From Boswellia sacra (lineage: Eukaryota; Streptophyta; Magnoliopsida; Sapindales; Burseraceae): a stretch of DNA of 64,000 bases. Made by a program: the position numbers and the translations under genes. Location: contig SNVD02005050.1 of NCBI GenBank assembly GCA_013180625.2, positions 1-64,000 of the forward strand. The letters run 5' to 3'. Each line of letters opens with the position of its first letter. Position 1 is the first letter of the stretch. Below are positions 33,326 through 44,191 of this stretch, in pieces. Under the pieces are notes generated by a model, which did not search any database, was not told where the DNA came from, and saw nothing but the letters and a program-made list of their open reading frames with translations.

Positions 33326-33749
33326 CAATTCACTTGCCATTTGCTTCAACCTGCAAATACAAGGCCGTTATAGTTAAATATGATGCAAAAAAGCCAAAAA
33401 ACAAAGCTAAAACAAGCAACCTGCCAAAACGCTCGATAAAACTCGACGCGCTCGATAGAGCTCATTCGACACTCGACACTTACATGTCGAGTCGTGTCAA
33501 ATTCACAACCGACACTCGATATCAGTCTATTTCAAAGACATCGAGTGTCGGACTGTCGAGTGTCGGTTGTGAATCCGACATGATTCGACATGTAATTGTC
33601 GAGAGTCAGATGAGCTCTATCGAGCGCATCGAGTTTTGTCGAGCGTTTTGGCAGGTGGTTTGTTTTAGCTTTGTTTTTTTAGCTTTTTTTCATCATATTT
33701 AACTATAACGGCTTGTATTTGCAGGTTGAAGCAAATGACAAGTGAATTG
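33326..33749. mobile_element. Foldback MITE-like element inside the hAT
   Basis: The ends are CAATTCACTTGCCATTTGC and its inverse GCAAATGACAAGTGAATTG. The inverted arms run about 150 bp inward (AACCTGCAAATACAAGGCC, GTTAAATATGATG, AAAACAAGCAACC) and then merge into CGACACTCGACA repeats. TA flanks it on both sides, which may be a TA target duplication. A second partial copy lies at 28920-29148. No coding capacity. Confidence 0.75.
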
Positions 33750-33980
33750 TAGACAATAGAGAATGTCTACGTATAATTTTTTTAAAATAAAAAATAGAAT
33801 TAAAAAATCTGGAGTACATATCCGGGGAATTCAATTCCCCGTCCTCGGGATTAAATTCCCCTACCCGGCTCCGGCCCGAAAATTCGGGGGAATTTTCCGA
33901 GGACAGGGATAAAAAACCTTCCCAAGGCTGAGGCCGGGGATTGAGGTCCTCGGCCCGGCCCTGAGTTTTTGACATCCCTA

Positions 33981-33988
33981 ATTATATA
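33981..33988. repeat. hAT target-site duplication, right copy
   Basis: ATTATATA follows the right hAT terminus CATCCCTA and is identical to the left copy at 29589-29596. Confidence 0.92.
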
Positions 33989-34420
33989 GCCTTACATAAC
34001 AAACTGAATCAAAAAAATTCAGTCCACGTCTAACAAATCCTAAGAGCATGGCAAGACTAATTCAAAGAAAATTGTATCCCTTGAAAATAAGAACTTATTG
34101 ACTAGTGGTAACAAACCTCCTAAATAGTCCCAACGTCTAAAATAACAACACGTAACAATTCCTCCCTTAAACCGAATGCTACAAGCACTCAGTTTATATC
34201 AATCTCAGAACAAACCCCCCATAGCCTTTGCAGTTTCAAGAAAACATCCAGCTTGAGTGGTTTAGACATCAGATTAGCCAATTGTTCTTGTGTGCCACAG
34301 TGTATCAACTCTACAGTACCAGCCTTTGTGAGATTTCGAAGGAAATGGAAACGCACATCTATGTGCTTACTACGACCTTACAGTACTGGGTTCTTCGAAA
34401 GTTTGATTGCAGAGCTACCA

Positions 34421-34967
34421 TCAAAACGAATAGAAGTTTTCTTGCCTTGATTTTGACTCAGTTTTTTCCAACACCCTTTGTAACCATATTCCCCCGCATG
34501 CGCATGAGGCTGCAGCGATAAACTCTGCCTTTGTGGTAGATAGACTTGCTACTGGTTGCTTTTTCGATGACCAAGATACTACTTCTGAACTTAATAAAAA
34601 CATATAACCTGAAGTGCTCTTCCTATCTTCCAAATCGCCTACATAATCATTGTCGGTGTAGGCAACAAGTTCAGCATCTCTTCCTTTCCTATATAAAATT
34701 TCAAACGCGGTTATTCCCTTTAAATATCTTAGGGCTCTTTTTGCCACCTATAAATGAAGCTTAGTAGGATTCTCCATGTACCTAAATGAGACTCACCACA
34801 AACATCATGTCTGGTTTAGTAATTGTGAGATACGTAAGACAACCCATAAGCTGTTTAGAGTAACTCTTGTCCACCTTAACTCCGCCTTCATCCTTCATAA
34901 GCTTAAAGCAAGGGACAATAGGATTATGAACAGAATTACTTCTATTCATTCCAAACCTTTGCAGCAC
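34421..34967 (-). pseudogene. Ty1/copia RNase H domain (minus strand)
   Basis: On the minus strand 34967-34782 reads VDKSYSKQLMGCLTYLTITK, the end of RT. Then 34747-34421 carries AKRALRYLKGITAFEILYRK, LVAYTDNDYVGDLEDRKSTS, VVSWSSKKQPVASLSTTKAE and FIAAASCACGGIWL. This is the usual copia RNase H order, with the D and E acidic positions readable. A stop separates the pieces, and the frame near 34470 runs out before the usual end. Confidence 0.85.
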
Positions 34968-36123
34968 TTCTGACGCATACTTCTTCTAACTGAAAAAAAA
35001 AAAAAAACACCATCTGATATTTGAAGACCAAGAAAATACCTCATTTGACCAAGATCTGTCATGTCGAGCTCATGTTTCATGGAATTTTTAAACTTTGTAA
35101 ACATCAATTCATCATTTCCAATAAAAGTGAGATCATCAATGTACAGACTTACAATCAATACTTTGCCTTCTTTTCTTGTCTTGATTAGCAAAGTATGCTC
35201 ATAGTCACATTTATCAAAAACTTCCTTCATGAAATAGGCTTCTATACAGCTGTACCAAGCACGTGGTGCTTGCTTAAGCCCATAAAGCACCTTCTTTAAC
35301 TTATAAACCTTCTGTTCATTTCCTTTTTGCGCATAATCACAAGGCTGTTCCACAAAAACTTCATTCAACTCATCGTGTAAAACCGCAGACTTCACATGTA
35401 GCTATTACATAGTCCATCCTCTTTAAGCTGCAAGTGCTACTACCAAACGAATTGTCTCCATACGTGCCACAGGTGCAAATACTTCTGTATAATCTACCCA
35501 TGCTACTGAGCATACCCTTACCCTACAAACGTAGATTTGAATTTGTCCACTTCTCCATTTTCATTAAATTTAGTCTTATAAACCCACTTCACTCCAACCT
35601 GCTTTCCTCCCTCAGGTAACTCCGTCAATTCCCGCGTGCCATTTTTGTCTATTGCTTCTATGGCCATAAACATCGCTCTTCTCCATTTTTCACTTTTCAC
35701 AGCATCTTCAAAGTGAATAGGATCAGCAGCTACAAACATGGCCAGATGAGTTTCATCATCTTCTTCAGAAAGTCTTACTCCTGTTTGGTAGTCTCTCATC
35801 CAAACTAGTGGTCTCATATGCCTCCCTTCGAGTTAGGAGAGCTTTCTTTGGTCAAAGAATCAGAGGAAAAATTCTCCTCTTCTTCTTCTATATCAGCAGT
35901 ATCAAGATCAAATTCACTCTCCTCTTTAGTTTCCTCGCTCAAACGCAACAAATTCTTCGTCATGATTGCCCCATTCCAAATTGCAGGCAATGGCTTGTTT
36001 ATACTTCTTATCCCAATCAGAATTCTTGTCTTCTTTGCATACAACATCATTGCTTATTATGATCCTCTGTGAAAATTGATCATAAAGTCTGTAGGCCTTT
36101 GTCTCCTCACTAACTCCCAGCAA
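34946..36123 (-). pseudogene. Ty1/copia reverse transcriptase (minus strand)
   Basis: On the minus strand 35817-35518 reads MRDYQTGVRLSEEDDETHL and VGVKWVYKTKFNENGEVDKF, the start of the copia RT. Then 35395-34946 has [17 protein letters not shown], the catalytic SLYIDDLTFIGND, and MTDLGQMRYFLGLQI. About 120 bases between the pieces hold stops. The upstream piece 36123-35814 (DQFSQRIIISNDVVCKEDKN) is the acidic linker from integrase. A run of A/T bases around 34990 adds a frame break. Confidence 0.88.
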
Positions 36124-36142
36124 AACACATTTGAAGCTCTTA

Positions 36143-36973
36143 TCATCAGCTTGGATCTTTTGTTGTCAGGTACATGAACATGAGAGATACATCCAAAAAC
36201 TCTTAAAGTACTCCATCGAAGGCTTAACTCCATTCTAAGTTTCTTTTATGGTCTTATTTATTACTACGAATGTTGGACTTCGATTCAAGACATGCATCGT
36301 CTCGTTGACTGCTTCAGGCCACAAAGTTTTGGGAATTTTCTTTTCTAAAAGCATGCTACGAGCCATAAACATGATAGTTCTATTCTTTCCTTTTACGACT
36401 CCATTTTCTTATGGCGTGTAAGCAGCTGTCAATTGTCTTCGTATACCATTTATAGCATTATAAAAATTGATGAACTCTTGCGATGTAAACTCTCCTCCTC
36501 GATCAGTACGGAAGCCTTTAATAAATGAATTTTTTTCCTTTCTCAACATGAATCTTGAAACTCTTAAAAATAGCAAAGGCTTCAGATTTCTCTATCAAGA
36601 AGTGAACCCACGATTTTCTACTAAAGTTATCAATGAAGGTAATCAAAGACCTTTCCTTCTTGTTAGAGATAGGCTTGATCGGTCTGCAAATATCAGACAT
36701 GCACTGACTGAAGAATTTCTGAAGCTGTCCAGTTGCTCTTTTTTGGAAACGAGTTCCTTTGTTGCTTCCCTACCAAACAGTCCTTGCACAGCTTCGAGGG
36801 AGATTTTTAATTGTCGTAAACCATTCACCATCTTCTTTTGCTGAAGAGTTTTTAAGCCCTCGAAGTTCAAATGTCCATATCTGCAATACCAAAGGTGCAC
36901 CATATCTTTTGTAATTGTGTTGAAAAAAGTAGATGCTATCGGTTGAGATATAGCATGTAGCATGAACATTCAA
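36143..36973 (-). pseudogene. Ty1/copia integrase (minus strand)
   Basis: On the minus strand 36969-36770 reads MVHLWYCRYGHLNFEGLKTL, the zinc-binding HHCC start. Pieces of the core follow at 36700-36518 (LITFIDNFSRKSWVHFLIEK) and farther on to about 36143 (fragments of the C-terminal core). Stops and frame changes are frequent, and the second Cys pair of the zinc segment is poorly kept. It lies between protease and RT as expected for copia. Confidence 0.8.
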
Positions 36974-37069
36974 TTTGAAGACATGTTCGTATGCATGATT
37001 AAGCTTTTCTCTGGATGAAACACCTTACAACTTCCACGTTGAATCAGAATGGTTAGCCTTTTCTTGCAA

Positions 37070-37339
37070 TTACCCAATGCTCGGTAAATTATTCTTCAAC
37101 TCTGGCACATAAAATACGCCTATGATGATCTGTGTTATTCCATTCACCTGCAGCCTAATGTTATCCTTTCCTATTACAATCATTCTTGAGTTGTTGCCTA
37201 GCTTCACAGAATTTCTAAAACTTCCATCTAAATCAGAGAAGTATTTCCTCTTCCTACACATATGATTGTTACATCCTAAATCAGGGAACCACATATCTTG
37301 TTTATTGGCTTTGTTATCCACATATGCCATCAACAACAT
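37070..37339 (-). pseudogene. Ty1/copia protease (minus strand)
   Basis: On the minus strand the frame reads DMWFPDLGCNNHMCRKRKYF and GNNSRMIVIGKDNIRLQV, then VFYVPELKNNLPSIG. The active-site triad that is usually D-S/T-G here reads D-L-G. Position after the gag zinc knuckle and before integrase supports the call. Confidence 0.8.
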
Positions 37340-37390
37340 TTGTTCTTGAGTGTCTGCAAAGTTAGCCTTCTTCTTTTTGCTTGGACATTC

Positions 37391-38173
37391 CTATTGAAAA
37401 TGCCCGAGCTTGTGACATTTATAGCACTCCACCGTGGCTTTGTCGAAACTTTGTCTGTCTATTCCTCTTCCTCTTCCTCTAAAACTTCCACAACCTGGAC
37501 TCCGTCCTTCAGATTGATCTCCATGAGTTATCTTCAAAGAATGTTCTTCAATGTGAGAACTCATGAGTTGTTCATGTACAAGCGGGCTGCTCTGCAACTC
37601 ATCAATGGTTAAGGTGTTTATATCCTTAGACTCCTTAATGGAAAACAAAGCATAATCAAATTTGGGAGTCATGGATCTCAGAATAATTTTGATAATAGCA
37701 ACATCTCCCCTGTTCTCACCATTTGCTGTCATCTTGTTGGCTATGGTAAGGGTTCCAGCAAAATATTCATTCACAGATTCTCCTGCCTTCATGTGGAGAA
37801 TTTCTAACTATTTTCTAAAAGCTTGCAAGTGCGCGCGCTTGACTCATGTCGTACCTTGATATTTCTGCTTCAAAGAATCCTATATGTTCTTCGTTATATC
37901 CTTGTTAAGGATCGTTTCCAGGATTGAACAATCTAATGCTTGAAATAGATAGTTCTTTGCTTTCAAATCTTTTAACTTTTGATCTTCAATGTGCTTCCTC
38001 TGTGCATCTGTGAGAGCAACACCTTCTGCTGCTGCTGCTGCAGGAATCCCATTCTTCACCAAGCCCCAATGCTCCTTTGAAAGTAAGCAGTTTTGCATAA
38101 GCATCGCCCAATGATCATAGTGTCCATCAAGTTTCAGAATTACCGGTTGCACAAATGATCTCTCTGTTGTCAT
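37391..38173 (-). pseudogene. Ty1/copia gag (minus strand)
   Basis: The ATG at 38173 on the minus strand opens MTTERSFVQPVILKLDGHYD, a usual start of this copia gag. The frame continues with HIEDQKLKDLKAKNYLFQAL to 37880, breaks, and resumes at 37792-37391 with VNEYFAGTLTIANKMTANGE. A zinc knuckle CYKCHKLGHFQ is cut by a stop at the end. Capsid protein of the element; broken near 37870 and 37795. Confidence 0.85.
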
Positions 38174-38234
38174 ACTTCGATTACCACACACATAGAAGAC
38201 TACTGCTTCTAGTTTAACTAGGCCCCGTGATGGT

Positions 38235-38246
38235 GCTCTGATACCA
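38235..38246 (-). other. Primer-binding site of the minus-strand copia element
   Basis: GCTCTGATACCA on the plus strand is TGGTATCAGAGC on the minus strand, the initiator-methionine tRNA site of plant copia elements. It lies three bases from the LTR start at 38250. Confidence 0.95.
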
Positions 38247-38249
38247 AAA

Positions 38250-38504
38250 TGTTAAGAATAAAAAGAAACTTCTGAAGAATAGAGATATTGAAAGAAATCA
38301 CTTGCCTTGATTAAAGAATAACTGGCTATTATATAGCCTTACATAACAAACTGAATATAGAAAAATCAGTCCACGTTTAACAAATCCTAAGAGCATGGCA
38401 AGACTAATACAAATAAACTTGTACCCCTTAAAGTGGGAGCTTATTGATTGAGTGGTAACAAACCTCTTAAACAGTCCCAACGTCTAAAATAAGAACACCT
38501 AAAG
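38250..38504 (-). repeat. 5' LTR of the minus-strand copia element, uninterrupted
   Basis: About 255 bp, starting TGTTAAGAATAAAAAG on the plus strand. It matches 29500-34157 after removal of the hAT, including TCACTTGCCTTGATT, CATGGCAAGACTAAT and CCCAACGTCTAAAATAA. It preserves the hAT empty target at 38331-38345. Confidence 0.88.
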
Positions 38505-38509
38505 GAAAT

Positions 38510-39518
38510 GCGGGTACCTTGCGATGCAAATATATAGATTAGAGTCAAATCAACAAATACAGAATATTAAATTGTAGGCCACGGACATACATCACTTTCT
38601 TTTTTTTTTTTTTTTTTTAATTAGATCAATTCGTAAATATATAACATATATCAATGAACTAGCGGCTATTTGGAGGGTTTTTATTTTTATTTTTTCAAAT
38701 TAAACCTATTCTTGTTAGTGACGATTATCAATTATATCCTTCAAGTCACGCCCTATAGTTGTAATATTTATTTAAAATTATTATGATTTCACCATCCCCC
38801 CAAATACTTAATCTCTGTCAGCCACAAGTTGAAGTTACGATATCAAAATTTTTGAAGATAAACTAATACAATGGTCTGATAAGTCGGCAAGGAAGATTAA
38901 TTATTGCCGAGATATGCCATGCTCCATGCATAATATTATAGTACTATAGTTTAATCATTAACTGAAAATATAATATTTACAATAATACAAAAAAGGTTAA
39001 ATTCAAGCAAATATCTGCGAATAACTCATCATAAAAAATAGATAATGAAGAGTTATTGCTAATTTCACTTGTGAAGTAGCTATAAGAATTTGGTGATACA
39101 AGGCTTTTCACACACGTACGCATGTACCGGATAATATCCTACATCCACCATAGACGATTTTCCACTAATCAAAAAAATTTCTCAAATAATGTTCCAATTA
39201 TTGGGTAAAAATAAAAAACCAATTTTCTATAATTTAACGCCATCATAATTAAATCACTGTTAAGACTTAAGAGCGAAAATAATCATCTTCATCAATAATT
39301 TTCCTTGTGTTTTTTCTTACAGAGAAGACACTTATGATTTTTGCTTTAGAAACACGAACAAATTTGAAGTCATTAATAGACTCGGCATAACCAAAGCTGG
39401 TCAAGCGCAAGAAAAATGTCGATTTTTTGTTGTGTGTTGTTAGCTCACAAGCATGTGATAATTGTGAGTTTCTTAGCACACAAATCTGGCATTGACAAAT
39501 ATTCTATATTTGTGGATT
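38510..39518. other. Intergenic, nothing recognised
   Basis: AT-rich sequence between two copia elements. A T-run lies at about 38600-38618. No supported gene on either strand. Confidence 0.5.
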
Positions 39519-39523
39519 GGTCA

Positions 39524-39831
39524 TGTTATCATATATATATATGATTCTATCATATATATTGTTAACATATATATATATATATGATTCTGTCATATATATT
39601 GTTAACATATATATATATATATATATGATTCTGTCATATATATGATTGATATGATTCTCCTCTAATTTAGGCATATAATTAGATAATCAATCATCATTAT
39701 TGAGATTATTTTCTTTCCTTGTATATATGACTTACTGCTATATTTGTAATTGTATCAAGCCTATAAATTGGCTAGTCATAGTACCTTGTAATTCATTCAG
39801 ATCAATACATTTTCCTTCATTATATTCAATA
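39524..39831 (+). repeat. 5' LTR of the plus-strand copia element
   Basis: It starts TGTTATCATATATATAT and ends ATTATATTCAATA; the end is fixed by the GGTCA duplication after the other LTR, so the terminus is TA rather than the usual CA. Long (AT)n stretches with TGATTCTGTCA and TGATTCTATCA repeats fill the first 110 bases. A TATAAATTGG at about 39761 may be the promoter. Confidence 0.9.
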
Positions 39832-39843
39832 TGGTATCAGAGC
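39832..39843 (+). other. Primer-binding site of the plus-strand copia element
   Basis: TGGTATCAGAGC directly follows the LTR. It matches the initiator-methionine tRNA end used by plant copia elements. Confidence 0.95.
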
Positions 39844-40090
39844 CATGTCTTTAAGTTTTTTACTCTAGCCAATTTGTTCAAATTCTTCAAGAAACGTCAA
39901 GCCATTAGCATAAGTTGCATTCACATGGTTCATTCACGGGTTTGTTAACAAGCCATCAAGTCAAATCACATACCAAAACTCCTTCTTCATTTTATCTCCT
40001 AGTGTTGTCCAATATCCACACAACCAGATTATCATCTCAGGTCAAACTATTTCTTCACATTAAAATCTCTCTTTTGTGATTTATTTTCTA

Positions 40091-40950
40091 ATGGAGAAGT
40101 TAGATATTGCCCAACCAATTCAAGTTCTTCTTGATGGTCACAATTATACTATATGGTCCCAGTCTATGTGTAGCTTTCTTAAAGGTTGAAAATTATGACG
40201 ATATATCACTGGAGAGTTTCTTGAGCCAATCCAATAAAAAGACGAATCAGATGAAAAATTCATTGAACGACAAGAGGACTGGGATGCAAAAAATCACCAA
40301 ATTATTACATGGTTTAGAAATACATCTATACCATCCATCAATCTTCAATTTGGTCGTTTTCATACAGCCAAATCTTTGTGGAATTTCTTGTCAATTAGAT
40401 ATAGCACAACAGATTTGGCTCATCAATATCAACTTCTACACAATCTTCATCAGTTACGTCAATCTTCAGGTCAATCAATCCATGAATTTCTTTCTCAAAT
40501 GCAGTATCTTTGGGATCAATTGACACTATCAGAACCTTCATGGTAATGTTCTCAAGATGCAACAAAGTTTTCGACTTACAAAGATCATCAACATTTGATA
40601 CAGTTTCTCATGGCACTTAATGACACGTTTGAACCAGTTCGCGCATCATTGCTCCATCGCCAACCTCTACCTTCTCTTGACAGTGCTATTACTGAACTTC
40701 TCTCTGAAGAGACTCGTTTGAATACTCTTCAGACTCAAATACACACACTGTCATGGTTACTCAATCCTCAGTTTCCCAGGAATGCAAATATTGTCATGAG
40801 ACTGGACATTTTATTCGTGAATGTCCTACCCGCATTTGTCGCTATTGTCGTAAGATTGGGTCAGGACATTTTGCCGAAGATTGTCCTAAAGCTCCTTCTA
40901 AGCAGAGTCGTCAATTCAAACAGAAAGGTAACCCCAATAGTAATTCTTAA
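40091..40950 (+). pseudogene. Ty1/copia gag with zinc knuckles
   Basis: The ATG at 40091 opens MEKLDIAQPIQVLLDGHNYT. The same frame shows SLWNFLSIRYSTTDLAHQYQ and SGQSIHEFLSQMQYLWDQL, typical copia capsid sequence. A TGA lies near 40187, a TAA near 40236, and a frameshift near 40545. The next frame (from about 40595) has FLMALNDTFEPVRASLL. Another shift leads to two zinc knuckles at 40780-40900: CKYCHETGHFIREC and CRYCRKIGSGHFAEDC, the second with an extra residue. Would form the particle and bind RNA. Confidence 0.88.
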
Positions 40951-41029
40951 TTTTCTGCTGTTGCTACTGAAGACAATAATCAGGGTTCCAATACTAGCTC
41001 CTTTTCCCAAACCTTTTCTGTTAGTGATC

Positions 41030-41481
41030 TTAAGTCCATTCTTCAACAAGTTCTTTCCAAGTCTGGTAATTCCTCAATTTTTGCATTAACTACTAACTCA
41101 GGTAATCCATCATGGTACTTTGATTATGCTTGTTGCAATCATATGACTTCAGATTTTAATATATTTTCTTCCAAATATTGTTATTCTAACATGCCAGTTA
41201 TTCATACTGTTGATGCTTCTTCAATGCATGTTAGCCATGTCGGTCATATTTCTACTTCTACTTTAGAGTTACCAAATACTTTCTACATTCCAAACCTCAC
41301 ATTAAATCTTCTATCTGTGGGTCAATTATGTGAACTTGGTCTTAATGTTACTTTTTCTTCTTCTGGTTGTTGTGTTCAGGATCCACAGACGGGCAAAGTT
41401 CTTGGGACAGGCCGTAGAGTGGGTCGTCTATTTGAGCTCATGAATCTTCATCTTCCTTCATCAATATCAAATCCAATATAG
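41030..41481 (+). pseudogene. Ty1/copia protease and pre-integrase segment
   Basis: The frame reads SGNPSWYFDYACCNHMTSDF near 41101-41157. The active-site triad, usually D-S/T-G, is D-Y-A, which would abolish cleavage. ELPNTFYIPNLTLNLLSVGQ and LGLNVTFSSSGC follow, as in the gag_pre-integrase region. A TAG ends the frame at 41479-41481. The adjoining integrase lies in another frame. Confidence 0.85.
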
Positions 41482-41504
41482 CATCCACTACAACAAAGTC
41501 ATCA

Positions 41505-42668
41505 TTAAGTCTTTGGCATTCACGTCTTGGTCATGTCTCCCTTGGTCGTTTACAACTTTTAAAATCTAGTGGTTTGTTAGGTACAGTTTATGATGAAAAT
41601 ATTGATTGTTTGTCATGTCAACTTGCTAAACAAACTGCTTTACCTTTTAATAATAGTGAATCTGTTTCGGTTGCTCCATTTGATCTTATTCATTCTGATA
41701 TTTGGGGACCTTCACCAAATCTTACTATGGATGGTTCAAAATATTTTGTTATTTTTGTTGATGACTATTCTCATTTTACATGGTTATATCTCATGAAAAA
41801 TAGGTATGAATTACCTACCATCTATCGAGACTTTGTTAATATGGTCAAAACTCAATTTTCTCGATCAATCAAAATTTTTCATGCTGATAATGCCATGGAG
41901 TATAGGGATTCCAAATTTCAAATGTTTCTTCGAGAAAACGGAACTGTTTCTCATTTTTCTTGTCCTTATACATCTCAACAAAATGGTCGAGCCGAAAGAA
42001 AACATAGGCATATATTAGAAACTGTTCGTGCCCTTTTAATTTCTGCCTCATGTCCAGAACGTTTTTGGGGTGAAGCTGCACTAACAGCTATTTATACAAT
42101 CAATCGTATACCTTCGCCTATCATTGGTAATGTTTCACCCTATGAACATCTTTTCGGTAATCCTCCTGATTATAATATTTTTAAGGTTTTTGGTTGTGTT
42201 TGTTTTGTCCTTCTTCAACCTCATGAACGTACCAAGTTAGAACCTCGAGCTCGTCTTTGTTGTTACTTGGGCTATGGTATTGAACATAAAGGTTACAGAT
42301 GTTGGGATCCTGTCTCCAAGCGTCTTCGTATTTCTCATTATGTTATTTTTTGGGAGCATAAAATGTTCTCCTCGATGTCCAAATTTGAAGTCCCTTATAT
42401 TTCTGAATCTCGTTTCTTCAATGATCATTCTGTTTCATTGTTCCCTGTTGACATTGATAAAGGTTTGATTTCTGAGCCTCATTCAGATGCACCCGATACT
42501 TCCACGTTGCCTACCGATGAATCTGTTATGTCTGATGGATCTGATGTACAACCTGATCAATTTGACTCTTCTCATATCCTTCGTCGTTCTACTCGAGTAA
42601 GAGAAATTCCAGTTAAACTTAGAGATTATCATTGCTTTTCTACCATTCTTTTCTTATATGAACCCTAA
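41505..42668 (+). pseudogene. Ty1/copia integrase
   Basis: The HHCC zinc region begins near 41512 in a broken frame and ends CLSCQLAKQTALPF (about 41610). The core has the three acidic residues in LIHSDIWGPSP, IKIFHADNAMEY and NGRAERKHRH, so the DDE set is kept. FGNPPDYNIFKVFGCVCFV and ARLCCYLGYGIEHKGYRCWD complete the domain. The linker to RT is acidic and Ser-rich. A single TAA at 42666-42668 closes the frame, which otherwise continues into RT. Confidence 0.9.
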
Positions 42669-43529
42669 TCTTATCGTGAAGCTAGTACTAACCCTGATTG
42701 GCAGAAAGCAATGGCAGAGGAATTACAGGCTCTTGAAAAAACTCATACATGGGACTTAGTAGATCCTCCTTATAACAAATCTATGATTGGTTGCAAATGG
42801 GTCTACAAAATCAAGACAAAATCTGATGGTTCTATTGAACGTCACAAAGCACGTCTTGTTGCTGAAGGGTATACTCAAGAATATGGAATTGATTATGAGG
42901 AGACATTTTCTCTAGTTGCTCGACTTAACTCTGTTCGAAGTCTTCTCGCAGTTGCTGCTATTCAACATTGGAGTCTTTTTCAGATGGATGTTAAAAATGC
43001 ATTCCTCAATGGCGATCTTGCTGAGGAGGTTTATATGCAGCCACCTCCAGGATACCCACATCCTCCAAACAAAGTTTGCAAGCTTTGTCGTGCTCTATAT
43101 GGTCTCAAAAAAGCACCTCGAGCTTGGTTTGCCAAATTTAGTTCTGTTATTGAAAAATTTGGCTTTACTTCTAGTTCTCATGATTCTACCCTTTTTGTAC
43201 GCAAGACCTCAAAAGGAGACATTCTTCTTCTTCTTTATGTGGATGACATGATTATTACAAGGGATGATATTACTGGTATTTCAGAACTCAAGCATTTTCT
43301 TAGTCAACACTGTGAGATGAAAGATCTCGGTGATCTTAACTATTTTCTTGGTTTAGAGGTTACTTCTGATAATAACGGGTATTATCTCTCTCAAGCCAAA
43401 TACGCCTCTAAACTACTTGCTCGAGCTGGGTTAAGTGATAATAGAACAGTTTCCACTCCTTTAGAGCCTAATGTTAAACTCAATTCTTGGGATGGGACGC
43501 CTCTTGATGATCCAACTCTTTATCGATAA
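42669..43529 (+). pseudogene. Ty1/copia reverse transcriptase
   Basis: It is in frame with the integrase. It reads [74 protein letters not shown] and the catalytic LLLYVDDMIITRDD, then MKDLGDLNYFLGLEV. All RT blocks are present without a frameshift. A TAA at 43527-43529 separates it from the in-frame RNase H. Only two stops (42666, 43527) interrupt about 2.6 kb from integrase to RNase H. Confidence 0.92.
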
Positions 43530-43532
43530 TTA

Positions 43533-44189
43533 GTGGGTAGTCTTGTCTATCTCACTGTTACTAGACCTGATATTGCCTATGCTGTCCACATTGTTAGCCA
43601 ATTTCTATCGGCTCCTCGATCCACACATTTCGCAGCTGTTGTTCACATTCTGCGATATATCAAGTGTACTTTGTTTCATGGACTTCATTTTTCAGCTCAT
43701 TTTAAACCTCAATTGACTGCCTATTCTGATGCTGATTGGGCTGGTGACCCTACTGATCGAATATCAACTACAGGCTTCTGCTTTTTCTTAGGAGACTCTC
43801 TTATTTCTTGGCGAAGTAAGAAACAAACTGTTATAGCACGATCTAGTACTAAGGCTGAATATCGTGCTATTGCTGATACTACACAAGAGCTTCTATGGCT
43901 TCGTTGGTTACTTGAAGATATAGGAATCACTCATACTCATGCTACGTCACTTTATTGTGACAATCGTAGTGCCATTCAAATTGCTCACAATGATGTTTTT
44001 CACGAGCGTACCAAGCATATAGAGACTGATTGTCATTTCATACGACAATATACTGTCCGTGGTACTGTCCAACTCAGTTCAATCTCTTCTGTTGATCAAC
44101 CAGCTGATATTTTTATGAAAAGTCATCCTCCAGGACGGTTTTGTGAGTTGATTTCCAAACTCAAGTTAGCTTTTATATCACCAACTTGA
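43533..44189 (+). pseudogene. Ty1/copia RNase H
   Basis: It is in frame with RT and contains MGSLVYLTVTRPDIAYAVHI, LTAYSDADWAGDPTDRISTT, LISWRSKKQTVIARSSTKAE, YRAIADTTQELLWLRWLL, YCDNRSAIQIAHNDVFHERT and KHIETDCHFIRQ. The acidic residues of the active site are visible. It ends FISPT and stop, 13 bases before the 3' LTR. Domain complete; separated from RT by one stop codon. Confidence 0.92.
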
Positions 44190-44191
44190 GT

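Larger units (their letters stand above)
29597..33980 (+). mobile_element. hAT transposon, 4384 bp, with defective transposase gene
   Basis: The termini are TAGGGATGTCAAAA at 29597 and its inverse TTTTGACATCCCTA ending at 33980, flanked by perfect 8-bp ATTATATA copies. GC-rich subterminal blocks of GGCCCGG type lie at about 29755-29770 and 33945-33960. Inside these are CGACACTCGACA-type repeats on both sides and a plus-strand transposase gene. The uninterrupted target (GGCTATTATATAGCC) is present at 38331-38345 in the other LTR of the host element, which confirms the exact limits. Confidence 0.95.
29500..34157 (-). repeat. 3' LTR of the minus-strand copia element, split by a hAT
   Basis: The LTR parts are 29500-29596 and 33989-34157, about 266 bp when the hAT and one target copy are left out. 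It starts TGTTAGGAATAAA and ends CACGTAACA on the plus strand. The purine tract (minus strand TTTAAGGGAGGAAT) lies next to it at about 34158-34171. Confidence 0.85.
29500..38504 (-). mobile_element. Ty1/copia retrotransposon, minus strand, with a hAT inside its 3' LTR
   Basis: Minus-strand order is 5' LTR (38250-38504), PBS, gag, protease, integrase, RT, RNase H, polypurine tract, 3' LTR. Integrase before RT is the copia order. The flanks are GAAAG (29495-29499) and GAAAT (38505-38509), a likely 5-bp target duplication with one change. The 3' LTR is split by a 4.4-kb hAT. Numerous stops show that it is inactive. Confidence 0.9.

Noticed and set aside
39832..39843. tRNA-like sequence
   Set aside because: TGGTATCAGAGC here, and at 47081, 56558 and inverted at 38235, is a retrotransposon primer-binding site, not a tRNA gene.
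40107..40523. 138-codon open frame
   Set aside because: It is the wrong frame of copia gag; the recognisable gag sequence is in the frame that starts at 40091.
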